DNA of 64,000 nt from Bacteroidia bacterium (GTDB lineage Bacteria > Bacteroidota > Bacteroidia > J057), in NCBI GenBank assembly GCA_041391665.1, contig JAWKNO010000002.1, positions 1,736,001 to 1,800,000 on the forward strand, given 5' to 3'. A program made the position numbers and the translations under genes. Positions within the stretch are counted from its first letter, which is position 1. Each line of letters begins with the position of its first letter. Positions 25,933 through 34,066 of the stretch are shown here, in pieces. The notes under the pieces were generated by a model. The model did not search any database and was not told the origin of the DNA. It saw only the letters and a program-made list of their open reading frames with translations.

Positions 25933-27837
25933 CTACTCGCCCTGGTAAACGATTTTGCGGGCGGTAGTCATACCCGCAGCACGCATGATACACAGGTAAA
26001 CACCAGGCGCTACTTTACTACCTGATTCATCTGTAGCATTCCAACGCAGGGTATGCGTACCTGCTGGGTAAGGATTCGAAGCGAGATTGCGGATTCGGCG
26101 ACCATTGAGGTCAAACAGGGCGATCTCTACGGGAGCATTTTCTGATACATTGAATGTAATATCGGTAAACCCGCGGAAAGGGTTAGGTGTATTGGGCAGG
26201 AGTGTTGCAGGGGCGGTAAAATGATTGGCGACTCCCGCTTCACGGTTGGTGTTGGGCACGTCTGTGATTTCATACACGGTAGTACTTCCGCTGATTTCAT
26301 TGGTAACTACCAACAGCGGATTCTGAGTCGGAGACTGCCAGTCTTTGATAAAGACCAGTCCTTCAGGCCCCAAATCTCCGGCCGTTCCGGCTTCGGCATC
26401 TCCTGAAAAATCGCGGTTGTTGACATACTGCACAAATGCCGGGGTATTGGGATTGGTGATATCATACACCATTACCCCACCGATTCTTTCAAGACCAATA
26501 AAAACATAGGTGCGGCCTTTTACTTTTCCAACAACGATTCCCTCCGGCTCAGGCCCCTTATCATCGCTGCGGCTGTCAAATGAACCATTATCACTATTGG
26601 TGGAGTTAAACTCAGTAGGATAAAGCGCTGCGGTAATCTGCTCAAGGTCATCACCACTATCATACACCATCTGACCATCTGTACGCCAGATCGTAAATGA
26701 TCTTGCGCCAAAGGAATACAATTCGTCATAATCGCCGTCGCCATCGGTATCGCCCATGGTTTTGGTAATGTTCAGCCGGCCCAGATTTGAGTTGGATTTC
26801 AACGTTGCAGCATTGGGGAATGCTGTCGGGTCGAGCACTACGCTGCCAGAACCCACACGCACAGCCTCTACAAGACCTCCCGGGTCGGTGTATTCACGTG
26901 CATCACCTTCGTTGGCAGTGATCAGATAAGACTTGTTTGACCAATGTAAAAAGTCGATAGCGTCAGGCATATATATCCCTTTCACAGGCCAGTTGGTAAT
27001 ATTGATTGTACCATCACTGTTGCTGGCATCAATACCATTTCCGGGCAGATTATGATCCTTAAAACCCAACCCTCTGATAGCGGTAACTGTCGCATTTTTG
27101 ATATTGATTTCTGCGATAGCATTATTTTCCTGAAGCGTTACCCATGCCGTCTGAGAATTGTCAGAAACAGCGATATATTCAGGCTCAAGATCTTGTGCCA
27201 CGGTTGCACCAGGGCCAAAAATACGAACACTGGGATCCAGGACGGCATTATTGAACGCAGTAAAATCTGCGGTCATCACATCTGCCTGGGTAAGATTTTT
27301 AGCCTTTTTCATCTTGATGATGCTCACACTACCTTCAGGATCAACAGAATAATCATTGCTGGGTTCACCCTCATTGGCCACCAGCAGGTATTTTCCATCG
27401 GGCGTAAAGGTCAGCATATCAGGAAGTGCACCTACCATCAGATGATTGAGGTATTGTCCGTCGCGGTTAAAGAAAACCACTTTCCCGGGGGCCTGTTTGT
27501 TGGAATCCTGAACAGCTACGGCAATTGTACTGTACCAATTGGCAATGCTGTTTACACCACCGCCATAAGGGCTAAGGTCGATCGTAAAATCCAGTACGGG
27601 TGTTGTGGGATTGGAAAAATCAATAACATCTACGGAGTTAGCATTGGCATTGGTAACATATACGCGTTGTGTCTTGACGTCATAGGCGCCTATTTCAGCA
27701 GCACCTTCGTCAAAAACGCCAGATGCATACGTACCAATGGGAGCAAGGGAAATACTGGATTGCGCCAAAAGCCAGGCAGGCAGAATCACAATCAGCAAAG
27801 AAAGAGTCAGTCGGAAAAGGGGGTTTAAATTTGTCAT
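25933..27837 (-). CDS. Choice-of-anchor I family protein with T9SS-type C-terminus
   Basis: A 634-residue secreted protein. Signal peptide to about residue 26 (LPAWLLAQSS); then a beta-propeller of the choice-of-anchor I family, with GAAEIGAYDVKTQRVYVTNA, LLVANEGEPSNDY, EGDAREYTD and GPEPEGIVVG as recognisable blades; the C-terminal ~85 residues (LLPNTPNPFRGFTDITFNV to the end) form a FlgD/T9SS-type sorting domain. Family members resemble alkaline-phosphatase-associated or esterase-like propellers, but the substrate is unknown. The minus-strand leader (27838-28060) carries a perfect 7-bp palindrome at 27875-27894. Confidence 0.9.
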   Translation of the reverse strand: MTNLNPLFRLTLSLLIVILPAWLLAQSSISLAPIGTYASGVFDEGAAEIGAYDVKTQRVYVTNANANSVDVIDFSNPTTPVLDFTIDLSPYGGGVNSIANWYSTIAVAVQDSNKQAPGKVVFFNRDGQYLNHLMVGALPDMLTFTPDGKYLLVANEGEPSNDYSVDPEGSVSIIKMKKAKNLTQADVMTADFTAFNNAVLDPSVRIFGPGATVAQDLEPEYIAVSDNSQTAWVTLQENNAIAEINIKNATVTAIRGLGFKDHNLPGNGIDASNSDGTINITNWPVKGIYMPDAIDFLHWSNKSYLITANEGDAREYTDPGGLVEAVRVGSGSVVLDPTAFPNAATLKSNSNLGRLNITKTMGDTDGDGDYDELYSFGARSFTIWRTDGQMVYDSGDDLEQITAALYPTEFNSTNSDNGSFDSRSDDKGPEPEGIVVGKVKGRTYVFIGLERIGGVMVYDITNPNTPAFVQYVNNRDFSGDAEAGTAGDLGPEGLVFIKDWQSPTQNPLLVVTNEISGSTTVYEITDVPNTNREAGVANHFTAPATLLPNTPNPFRGFTDITFNVSENAPVEIALFDLNGRRIRNLASNPYPAGTHTLRWNATDESGSKVAPGVYLCIMRAAGMTTARKIVYQGE

Positions 27838-27874
27838 ATATTTAACCGGTAGTTAATGAAAATACAGAAGCCTC

Positions 27875-27894
27875 CGGTATGCAATCACATACCG
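27875..27894. promoter_or_regulatory. Palindrome upstream of the choice-of-anchor I gene
   Basis: cggtatg (27875-27881) and cataccg (27888-27894) form a perfect inverted repeat with a 6-nt centre, about 40 nt upstream of the minus-strand start codon at 27837. It has no U-tract in the direction of transcription, so a protein-binding operator or leader hairpin is more likely than a terminator. Confidence 0.4.
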
Positions 27895-28060
27895 TTTTGT
27901 TTACCTATCGAAAATAGAATTGAAATAAAAAGAGGGTTGCCTGGGTTTATATGAACAAAACTAACCCAAATCCCCTTTCGGTTCAATCGGGAAATTGAGG
28001 TTTAATACTAAAATAACAATTGGTTAAAAAATAGCGATATAGCTAATATTTGGCTAACAT

Positions 28061-28486
28061 TCAATTAACCCACCTTGCATACATTTTGGAAACTGACTCC
28101 ACAAAATCAAAATAATCAATCGGCTTCTGGAAAAAATCATTCGCTCCCAGGGCAATCGCTTCTTTGTTGTCCCGATAACGGGCGCTTGAGGTAAAAATGA
28201 CCACGGGAAGTTCTACAAACCGGGGATCTTCCCGAAGTCGGGTCAATACTTCAAATCCATTGAGAAGGGGAAGATTGAGGTCCAGAATAAGTAAGCTGGG
28301 ATCGTAAGAAATATCCCGCCCCGAATAAGCGCCGTTTGCATTCAGAAAATCCAGCACTTCCAGCCCAGTATTGACAATTTTAAGTGGAGCTTCAATCTTT
28401 GCGTCCCGCAATGCCAGATGAAACAAATGGACCTCTGCATAGGTATCTTCTGCAAGCAGTACGTATGGTTCCTTTTTCAGGGACAT
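28061..28486 (-). CDS. Single-domain response regulator (CheY/Rcp1-like)
   Basis: A 141-residue receiver domain without output domain. The acidic pair is E-D (VLLAEDTYAEV), the phospho-acceptor aspartate is in LILDLNLPLLNG, the switch residue in VVIFTSS, and the lysine in FQKPID. The extended loop between strands 2 and 3 (NANGAYSGRDISYDPS) is typical of Rcp1-like regulators that partner phytochrome-type or hybrid kinases. No kinase gene adjoins it. It lies 109 nt downstream of the molybdopterin oxidoreductase gene on the same strand and could be independently transcribed. Confidence 0.93.
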   Translation of the reverse strand: MSLKKEPYVLLAEDTYAEVHLFHLALRDAKIEAPLKIVNTGLEVLDFLNANGAYSGRDISYDPSLLILDLNLPLLNGFEVLTRLREDPRFVELPVVIFTSSARYRDNKEAIALGANDFFQKPIDYFDFVESVSKMYARWVN

Positions 28487-28595
28487 AATCCGGTCGGGTT
28501 TCTAAACAGATAGACAGAAAATTCAAACGTTATTATAAAGACAAACATAATAAACCAATCAATATTATTTAAAAAAACTGGTGATTTCAGGCCAA

Positions 28596-30917
28596 TTATT
28601 TACCGATTATCGAATTTTTTGATTTTCCAATCTTTATAACCACTGATTTGGAAGCCGGGGTAAATGAATGGTCTGCCTTGAGGTTTAAGGGCACCAGGAT
28701 ATTTGCCTCCGGAAAATACGTCGCCACGCATCGCCGCGATATGTCGTAGGGCACAATGATAAAGCTTCTCGCCACCCGTTTTTCTCCTTCGTATTCACTC
28801 ACAAGATCGACAATTTCCCCTGAATGCATTTCTCCTTCGGCCATGTCTTCTGCATTCATCAATACAACTCTTCGCTCATTGTATATTCCGCGATATCTGT
28901 CATCAAGGCCGTAAATCGTAGTATTGTACTGGTCATGGCTTCGAATGGTCATCATTAGGTATTCGTCGCTTTTCAATTTTATTTCAGGAATGGCCGTAAC
29001 CGAAAAATGTGCCTTACCATCGGGTGTGTTAAATTTGCGTTCCCTCGCGCCATTTGGCAGGTAAAATCCGCCCGGCCTCCGCACTTTCTGATTGTAGTCT
29101 TCAAAGCCTGGAATACAGGCTTCGATCATATCCCTGATACGGTCATAGTCACCCACGTGTGTTTCCCAATTGATTGGATTGTTTTCACCTAATACAGCTT
29201 TTGCCATGCCCGCTATAATGGCTGGTTCGCTCAGCAAAGACGAAGAGGCCGGCAAAAGATCGCCCATTGACTGATGAACGATTCCCATCGAATTTTCTAC
29301 CGACACAAACTGCTGCCCGCTTGCCTGGATATCGGTCTCTGTTCTCCCCAGACAGGGCAAAATCAAAGCCGTTTTCCCCGGTGTCAGGTGGCTGCGGTTG
29401 AGTTTGGTGGAAATGTGGACGGTCAGTTCGCATCGCTGCAAAGCCGCTGCTGTATAGGCGGTATCGGGGGTAGCTGAAAGAAAATTTCCCCCCATGGCTA
29501 TAAATACTTTTGCCTTCCCGCAATGCATGGCTTCAATGGCTTCTACTGTATTCAATCCGTGATTGCGGGGGGGCTGAAAATCAAACCGTTTTTCCAGCCG
29601 GTCGAGAAAATCTTTTCCGGGTTTCTCCCAGATTCCCATGGTACGGTCGCCCTGTACATTGCTGTGCCCGCGAACCGGACAAGTCCCTGCACCCGGTCGG
29701 CCTATCGCCCCTTTCAGCAGCAGAATATTGACCATTTCCCGGATATTGTCCACGCCATTTTTGTGTTGGGTAAGGCCCATTGCCCAGCAAATGACGATTT
29801 TGTCGTGCCGTATAAGCAGATCAGCAGCGGATCGGATATCTGCTTCCATCACGCCACATACTTCTGACAATTCTGGCAGTTTGTATTTACGAATCTCTGC
29901 TTCGAATGCGGCAAACCCCGCCGTATAGGTTTCAATAAAGGATTTGTCCAGCACTTTACCGGGTTGCTGATCTTCCGCTTCCAGCAGCAACAATATCAGC
30001 GCTTTTGCCAGGGCTACATCTCCGTTGATCTTGACCTGAAGGAAAATATCGGTAATCTGTGTGCCAGACCCCAATATATCAGGGAGATGCTGCGGGTGTT
30101 TAAACCTGATCAGTCCGGCTTCGGGCAGAGGATTTATCGTAATGATTTTCCCGCCATTCTGTTTACATTTTTGCAGGGAGGTGAGCATGCGTGGGTGATT
30201 GGTTCCGGGGTTTTGCCCCACAACAAGCACCACTTCGGCCTGGTGAATATCCTCCATCGTCACCGATCCTTTGCCGATACCTACGGTTTGTGACAGCCCT
30301 ACCCCACTCGACTCGTGGCACATGTTTGAACAGTCAGGCAAATTATTGGTACCAAAAGCCCGAACAAATAACTGATATAAAAAAGCCGCCTCATTACTGG
30401 TTCGACCCGACGTATAAAAAATTGCCTCATCCGGCGAATGGAGCGATCGAAGTTGTGTACCGATTAGCCCAAAAGCTTCTTCCCACGAAATTTCTTCATA
30501 ACACGTGGCGCCTTCGCGCAGAACCATCGGGTGGGTGATACGCCCCTGTTTGCCAATCCAGAAATCTGTACCCTGCGCCAGTTCTTTCACCGAATATTTG
30601 GCAAAAAACTCCGGGCCAATTCTTTTGAGCGTAGCTTCTTCGGATACAGCTTTTACGCCATTTTCGCAGTATTCGGCCAGTACGGAGCGTTTGTCATCAG
30701 GATCAGGCCAGGCGCAACCCGGGCAGTCAAAGCCCGTCATCTGGTTCATTTTTAAGAGAACCGAAAAACCACGGAGCAGCCCCATTTCCCGCTGAATATG
30801 GCGAAACGAATGTTTGACAGAAGGCAGTCCGCCTGCATATTCGGAGGGGGCAGCCAGCCGCAGACCGGTAAAGGGAGAAGCGGATGAGGAATCGCCGGAA
30901 TTAATTGAATCGTCCAT
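28596..30917 (-). CDS. FdhF/YdeP family molybdopterin oxidoreductase
   Basis: A 773-residue molybdenum- or tungsten-bis-MGD oxidoreductase of the FdhF/YdeP group, of full family length. C65-x2-C68 (GFDCPGCAW) is the reduced N-terminal cysteine motif of this group; SNMCHESSG carries the probable metal ligand as cysteine, coded by TGC, so no selenocysteine is needed. Downstream segments VVGQNPGTNHPRML, MGLTQHKNGVDN and GHSNVQGDRTMGI are typical cofactor-binding regions, and the C-terminal dinucleotide-binding beta barrel is present. No Tat signal, hence cytoplasmic. The physiological substrate is not known for YdeP-like enzymes. It follows fdhD by 17 nt in the same operon. Confidence 0.93.
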   Translation of the reverse strand: MDDSINSGDSSSASPFTGLRLAAPSEYAGGLPSVKHSFRHIQREMGLLRGFSVLLKMNQMTGFDCPGCAWPDPDDKRSVLAEYCENGVKAVSEEATLKRIGPEFFAKYSVKELAQGTDFWIGKQGRITHPMVLREGATCYEEISWEEAFGLIGTQLRSLHSPDEAIFYTSGRTSNEAAFLYQLFVRAFGTNNLPDCSNMCHESSGVGLSQTVGIGKGSVTMEDIHQAEVVLVVGQNPGTNHPRMLTSLQKCKQNGGKIITINPLPEAGLIRFKHPQHLPDILGSGTQITDIFLQVKINGDVALAKALILLLLEAEDQQPGKVLDKSFIETYTAGFAAFEAEIRKYKLPELSEVCGVMEADIRSAADLLIRHDKIVICWAMGLTQHKNGVDNIREMVNILLLKGAIGRPGAGTCPVRGHSNVQGDRTMGIWEKPGKDFLDRLEKRFDFQPPRNHGLNTVEAIEAMHCGKAKVFIAMGGNFLSATPDTAYTAAALQRCELTVHISTKLNRSHLTPGKTALILPCLGRTETDIQASGQQFVSVENSMGIVHQSMGDLLPASSSLLSEPAIIAGMAKAVLGENNPINWETHVGDYDRIRDMIEACIPGFEDYNQKVRRPGGFYLPNGARERKFNTPDGKAHFSVTAIPEIKLKSDEYLMMTIRSHDQYNTTIYGLDDRYRGIYNERRVVLMNAEDMAEGEMHSGEIVDLVSEYEGEKRVARSFIIVPYDISRRCVATYFPEANILVPLNLKADHSFTPASKSVVIKIGKSKNSIIGK

Positions 30918-30934
30918 ATAAAAAAAGAATACCG

Positions 30935-31762
30935 TTAAACATATTGATTATACCGCCCATTCCGCAGAAAGCCCACCAAGGGAAGCTGATACTTTTCCGC
31001 CAGCGATTTAGCCAGGCTACTCGGCGCCCCAATGGCAACCAAAGCGCCTGCACCCGCCATTACGGCCTTTTGAACCAGTTCGAAACCGATTCTGCCCGAG
31101 AGCAGGATGATATGATTTTTCAGGGGAAATATCCCCCGGTTGCAGGCTGCACCGATGAGTTTGTCGAGCGCATTGTGACGGCCAATATCTTCCCGTAACA
31201 GCAGCAATTCGCCCGAAGCGGAAAACAAAGCAGCGGCATGAAGACCGCCCGTAGCAGCAAATACTGCCTGATGAGACTGAATAGCTTTTTCAAATCCGAA
31301 AATCACTTCCGGGGAAAGCTTCAGTGGGTATTCAGACAAAGGAAAAGGACAAACTGCCGCCACAGCTTCAAGGGAAGTTTTTCCACATACCCCGCAGCTT
31401 GAAGTCGTGTAAAAATTGCGGTGAAATTTTGCCCAGTCCAGGTCGGTTTCGGGAGAAAGTTCGGCGCGAATGACGTTTCCCCAATCATCGGGAGCATTGA
31501 TCTTTTCGCAGTGGCGAATTTGCACGATATCCGACGGCCCCTGAACGATCCCTTCCGAAAGCAAAAAACCCAGTGCCAACTCCTCATCGTGACCGGGTGT
31601 GCGCATGGTGACCGACAGGCTTCGGGTTTCCCGGCTGTCCAGCGGGCCAAAACCCAGGCGTATTTCCAGCGGCTCTTCCACTGCGAGGAGATCTTCCTGC
31701 GACTCCTGTTTGTCGGGAAAAACCCGCAAAACAGAAACCGGTATGATTTTTTGTTGAAGCAT
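30935..31762 (-). CDS. fdhD: Formate dehydrogenase accessory sulfurtransferase FdhD
   Basis: A 275-residue FdhD: the enzyme that transfers sulfur from a cysteine desulfurase to the Mo cofactor of formate-dehydrogenase-type enzymes. The sulfur-carrying motif SCGVCG is intact at C123/C126, and the GHDEELALGFLLSEG and EDIGRHNALDK segments are characteristic. It is the first gene of the minus-strand pair fdhD then FdhF/YdeP-like oxidoreductase, which strongly suggests that it matures that enzyme. It is divergent from the MoaD gene across 39 nt, a short shared regulatory region. Confidence 0.96.
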   Translation of the reverse strand: MLQQKIIPVSVLRVFPDKQESQEDLLAVEEPLEIRLGFGPLDSRETRSLSVTMRTPGHDEELALGFLLSEGIVQGPSDIVQIRHCEKINAPDDWGNVIRAELSPETDLDWAKFHRNFYTTSSCGVCGKTSLEAVAAVCPFPLSEYPLKLSPEVIFGFEKAIQSHQAVFAATGGLHAAALFSASGELLLLREDIGRHNALDKLIGAACNRGIFPLKNHIILLSGRIGFELVQKAVMAGAGALVAIGAPSSLAKSLAEKYQLPLVGFLRNGRYNQYV

Positions 31763-31801
31763 AGATAGCCTTAAATTACGGGAAAATTTGTAATTTCAGG
31801 C

Positions 31802-32044
31802 ATGAAAATCACCTTGATTGCATACGGAATCGCCAAAGACATACTTGGCAGCCGGGAAATCGATTATGAGATCCCGGAGCCGGCGAGTGTGGAGAGCCTG
31901 CTCGCCAGTTTGGCCAGGCAATATCCAAAGTTTGGCGATCTGAGCAGTTTGCGCGTAGCCATTAACAGCGAATATGCGCCCGGGGACCAGCCCATTTCGT
32001 CCAAAGACGAAGTAGTATTAATCCCGCCGGTAAGCGGAGGATGA
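31802..32044 (+). CDS. MoaD/ThiS family sulfur carrier protein
   Basis: An 80-residue ubiquitin-fold protein ending in Gly-Gly (PPVSGG), the C-terminus that is adenylated and thiocarboxylated. Its position 16 nt before moaE identifies it as the small subunit of molybdopterin synthase (MoaD) rather than ThiS. The message probably starts in the 39-nt gap shared with fdhD. The pair supplies the pterin dithiolene for the oxidoreductase encoded next door; other Mo-cofactor genes (moaA, moaC, mogA, moeA) are not in the window. Confidence 0.92.
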   Translation: MKITLIAYGIAKDILGSREIDYEIPEPASVESLLASLARQYPKFGDLSSLRVAINSEYAPGDQPISSKDEVVLIPPVSGG

Positions 32045-32060
32045 AAAGAATACAGAAAAC

Positions 32061-32489
32061 ATGAAAAAACCGACGATCAGTATCATGCTGACCGATGCCG
32101 TATTGGAGCCATCGCATGCGACGGACTTTGTGAGCAGCGAACATTGTGGCGGGATCAATGTATTTATCGGCACGGTGCGAAACCATACCAAAGGCAAGAC
32201 GGTGGTCAGGCTGGAGTTTGAAGCCTACGAAAAAATGGCAGTCAACGAGATGAAAAAAATCGCCAGGACGGCCCGCGAGCAGTGGCAGGCCGAAAGCATC
32301 GCCATCCACCATCGCACAGGCATATTGGTTCCCGGCGATATCGCCGTGGTGATCGCGGTAGCCACGCCCCACCGGGCAGCGGCCTTTGCCGCCTGCCAAT
32401 ACGCGATCGACACCCTGAAAGAAACCGTACCCATCTGGAAAAAAGAAATCTTCGAGGACGGCGAAGTGTGGGTATCGGCACATCCGTGA
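32061..32489 (+). CDS. moaE: Molybdopterin synthase catalytic subunit MoaE
   Basis: A 142-residue MoaE, the large subunit of molybdopterin synthase, which adds two sulfurs from MoaD thiocarboxylate to precursor Z. Recognisable segments are GGINVFIGTVRNHTKGKTV, LEFEAYEKMA, IHHRTGILVPGDIAV and the C-terminal VPIWKKEIFEDGEVW with its conserved lysines. Complete at both ends. After the stop codon at 32489 a gene-free repeat region begins almost immediately, with no clear terminator hairpin before the repeats. Confidence 0.95.
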   Translation: MKKPTISIMLTDAVLEPSHATDFVSSEHCGGINVFIGTVRNHTKGKTVVRLEFEAYEKMAVNEMKKIARTAREQWQAESIAIHHRTGILVPGDIAVVIAVATPHRAAAFAACQYAIDTLKETVPIWKKEIFEDGEVWVSAHP

Positions 32490-32490
32490 A

Positions 32491-32550
32491 GGTGGAACCC
32501 CCTTTCCGATGGTGGAACCCCCTTTCCGATGGTAGAACCCCCTTTCCGCC
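32491..32550. repeat. Three tandem 20-bp units after moaE
   Basis: Two identical units ggtggaaccccctttccgat (32491-32510 and 32511-32530) and a third variant (32531-32550) with ggtagaacc and a cc end. They start one base after the moaE stop codon and lead directly into the first REP-like copy. A degenerate relative (tgttgaacccccttgccgcc, 32772-32791) precedes the second copy. Confidence 0.85.
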
Positions 32551-33030
32551 GTGTCGTCCCCCTTGGGATGGGGGACTGGCGGGTTTTTATGGGCCGGATG
32601 GCTGGCTATGGTGCGGGTTGAAACCGCCTATGGTGCGCGGGGTTGAAACCACCGCGCTACAAATACCTTTTACGCAGGCGTAGCCTAAACCCCGAATGGG
32701 GTGACATTTTTATAGCCAAACAGGCCACACCAAAAATTCTCCTCTAACTTCGCGCGTCGTCGCACGCGGTTTGTTGAACCCCCTTGCCGCCTGTCGTCCC
32801 CCTTGGAATGGTGGACTGGCGGGTTTTTATGGGCCGATGGCTGGCTATGGTGCGGGTTGAAACCGCCTATGGTGCGCGGGGTTGAAACCACCTATGCTGC
32901 GCGGGGTTAAAACCACCGCGCTACAAATACCTTTTACGCAGGCGTAGCCTAAACCCCGAATGGGGTGACATTTTTATAGCCAAACAGGCCACACCAAAAA
33001 TTTTCCCACACTTCGCGCGTCAATGCACGC
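32531..33030. repeat. Tandem pair of REP-like elements
   Basis: Two direct copies, about 32531-32767 and 32771-33030, over 90 percent alike by eye. Each runs from tgtcgtcccccttgg through gggtttttatgggcc, units of ggttgaaacc(g/a)cctatggtgcgcgg, the stretch gcgctacaaatacc, the hairpin aaaccccgaatggggtgac, to cttcgcgcgt and gcacgc. The second copy holds one additional internal unit (cctatgctgcgcggggttaa) that accounts for its greater length. Such repeats resemble REP sequences mobilised by IS200/IS605-type RAYT transposases; no transposase gene is in the window. The following stretch up to 33120 shows an AT-rich aaccattaac repeat and nothing else. Confidence 0.8.
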
Positions 33031-33130
33031 CCCAAGCAGCCCTTTTCCCCAAACCTCATTAACCATTAACAATTTACCATTAACCATTCTTTCGGGTCGC
33101 AGTCCTATCTAGAGGTCTCTCATATTGATC

Positions 33131-33319
33131 GGTGGCTGAGGCATATTGACCGGTGGCTGAGGCATATTGATCGGTGGCTGAGGCACTCGAAGCCACCGAA
33201 ACTGCGCCGTTGGCGCGATAATGAAACCGGGGCTTCGAGTGACCTCAGCCACCGGTTTTTTTGACCTCAGCCACCATTTTTTTTGACCTCAGCCACCGTT
33301 TTTTTTGACCTCAGCCACC
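33131..33319. repeat. Nested hairpin array (ggtggctgagg / cctcagccacc) upstream of rpmI
   Basis: Three forward arms ggtggctgagg at 33131, 33152 and 33173 (21-bp spacing) face four inverted arms cctcagccacc at 33243, 33265, 33287 and 33309 (22-bp spacing), each of the last three preceded by a run of T. The innermost arms extend into a 22-bp stem (33173-33194 with 33231-33253, one bulged A), whose loop contains a second perfect stem gcgcc/ggcgc (33204-33208 with 33212-33216). The array ends about 48 bp before the rpmI promoter. Confidence 0.88.
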
Positions 33320-33366
33320 GGCAGATTCATTCCCCATAGCTCCAATCTCACATCTTCAATAGAAAT

Positions 33367-33396
33367 TTTGTTTTCCCAATATTCTCCCTATCTTTG
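33367..33396 (+). promoter_or_regulatory. Promoter of rpmI-rplT
   Basis: TTTG at 33367-33370, an 18-nt spacer, and TATCTTTG at 33389-33396 match the Bacteroidota housekeeping consensus exactly. The start codon is 27 nt further on, giving a leader of about 20 nt. Confidence 0.8.
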
Positions 33397-33423
33397 CACC
33401 TCATTTTTATACCAAATAGTGTT

Positions 33424-33618
33424 ATGCCTAAAATGAAAACAAATTCAGGGGCCGCTAAGCGTTTCAAGAAAACCGCCTCTGGAAAAATCAAAAGGAAGCA
33501 CGCCTTCAAAAACCACATTCTGACCAAGAAGTCCAAAAAGCGTAAGCTGAAGCTGGCTCATTTTGCAGTTGTTGACAAAACCGACCACGATCGCATCGAG
33601 ATGATGATCGGCCGGTAA
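33424..33618 (+). CDS. rpmI: 50S ribosomal protein L35
   Basis: A 64-residue, very basic L35 (MPKMKTNSGAAKRFKKTASG at the N-terminus). The start at 33424 is chosen because L35 proteins begin MPKMKT; an in-frame ATG at 33394 lies inside the promoter -7 box. rplT follows after 44 nt. The usual upstream gene infC (initiation factor 3) is absent; moaE and a repeat block precede it instead. Confidence 0.97.
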   Translation: MPKMKTNSGAAKRFKKTASGKIKRKHAFKNHILTKKSKKRKLKLAHFAVVDKTDHDRIEMMIGR

Positions 33619-33662
33619 TCCTCATTTTCACTTTTTGTCGAACTTATTAATTGTAAAAAAAT

Positions 33663-34007
33663 ATGCCTCGTTCAGTAAATGCTGTTGCTTCCCGTTCCAG
33701 AAGAAAGAGAATGATGAAGCATGCCAAAGGTTATTTTGGCAGAAAAAAGAATGTGTGGACCGTAGCTAAAAACCAGATCGAAAAAAGCTGGGTTTATGCT
33801 TACCGCGATCGCAAAGCGCGCAAACGTGAGTTCCGCAAACTCTGGATCATCCGTATCAATGCCGGTGCCAGAGAACATGGACTCAGCTATTCCGCACTCA
33901 TGGGTAAAATTCACGCCGCCGGGGTGGATCTCAACCGCAAAGTGCTCGCCGATCTGGCTATGAATAATCCCGCAGCCTTCAAAGCTGTAGTTGACGCAGT
34001 GCGTTAA
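33663..34007 (+). CDS. rplT: 50S ribosomal protein L20
   Basis: A 114-residue L20 of normal length (MPRSVNAVASRSRRKRMMKH, then AKGYFGRKKNVWTVAKNQ), which binds 23S rRNA early in 50S assembly. In several bacteria L20 represses its own operon by binding the leader; no such leader structure is obvious within the short 5' region here, but the hairpin array lies just upstream of the promoter. A strong terminator follows. Confidence 0.97.
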   Translation: MPRSVNAVASRSRRKRMMKHAKGYFGRKKNVWTVAKNQIEKSWVYAYRDRKARKREFRKLWIIRINAGAREHGLSYSALMGKIHAAGVDLNRKVLADLAMNNPAAFKAVVDAVR

Positions 34008-34033
34008 CTCCTCCGGATTTCTCAAAATTTACT

Positions 34034-34066
34034 GGCTGCCAAAGTTTACTCTGGCAGCCTTTTTTT
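34034..34066 (+). terminator. Rho-independent terminator after rplT
   Basis: A perfect stem ggctgcca (34034-34041) with tggcagcc (34052-34059), a 10-nt loop, and seven T (34060-34066). The T-run touches the stop codon of the convergent gene (34065-34067). Confidence 0.93.

Noticed and set aside
27875..27898. Plus-strand terminator formed by cggtatg/cataccg plus TTTT
   Set aside because: No plus-strand gene precedes it; both neighbouring genes are on the minus strand, so an operator or leader element is more likely.
30300..30345. Selenocysteine in the formate-dehydrogenase-like enzyme
   Set aside because: The metal-ligand position in SNMCHESSG is a TGC cysteine codon and the frame has no internal TGA.
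32242..32891. Arg/Pro-rich frames over moaE and the REP-like copies
   Set aside because: One set is antisense to moaE, the rest run through non-coding repeats and change with each copy; no start context.
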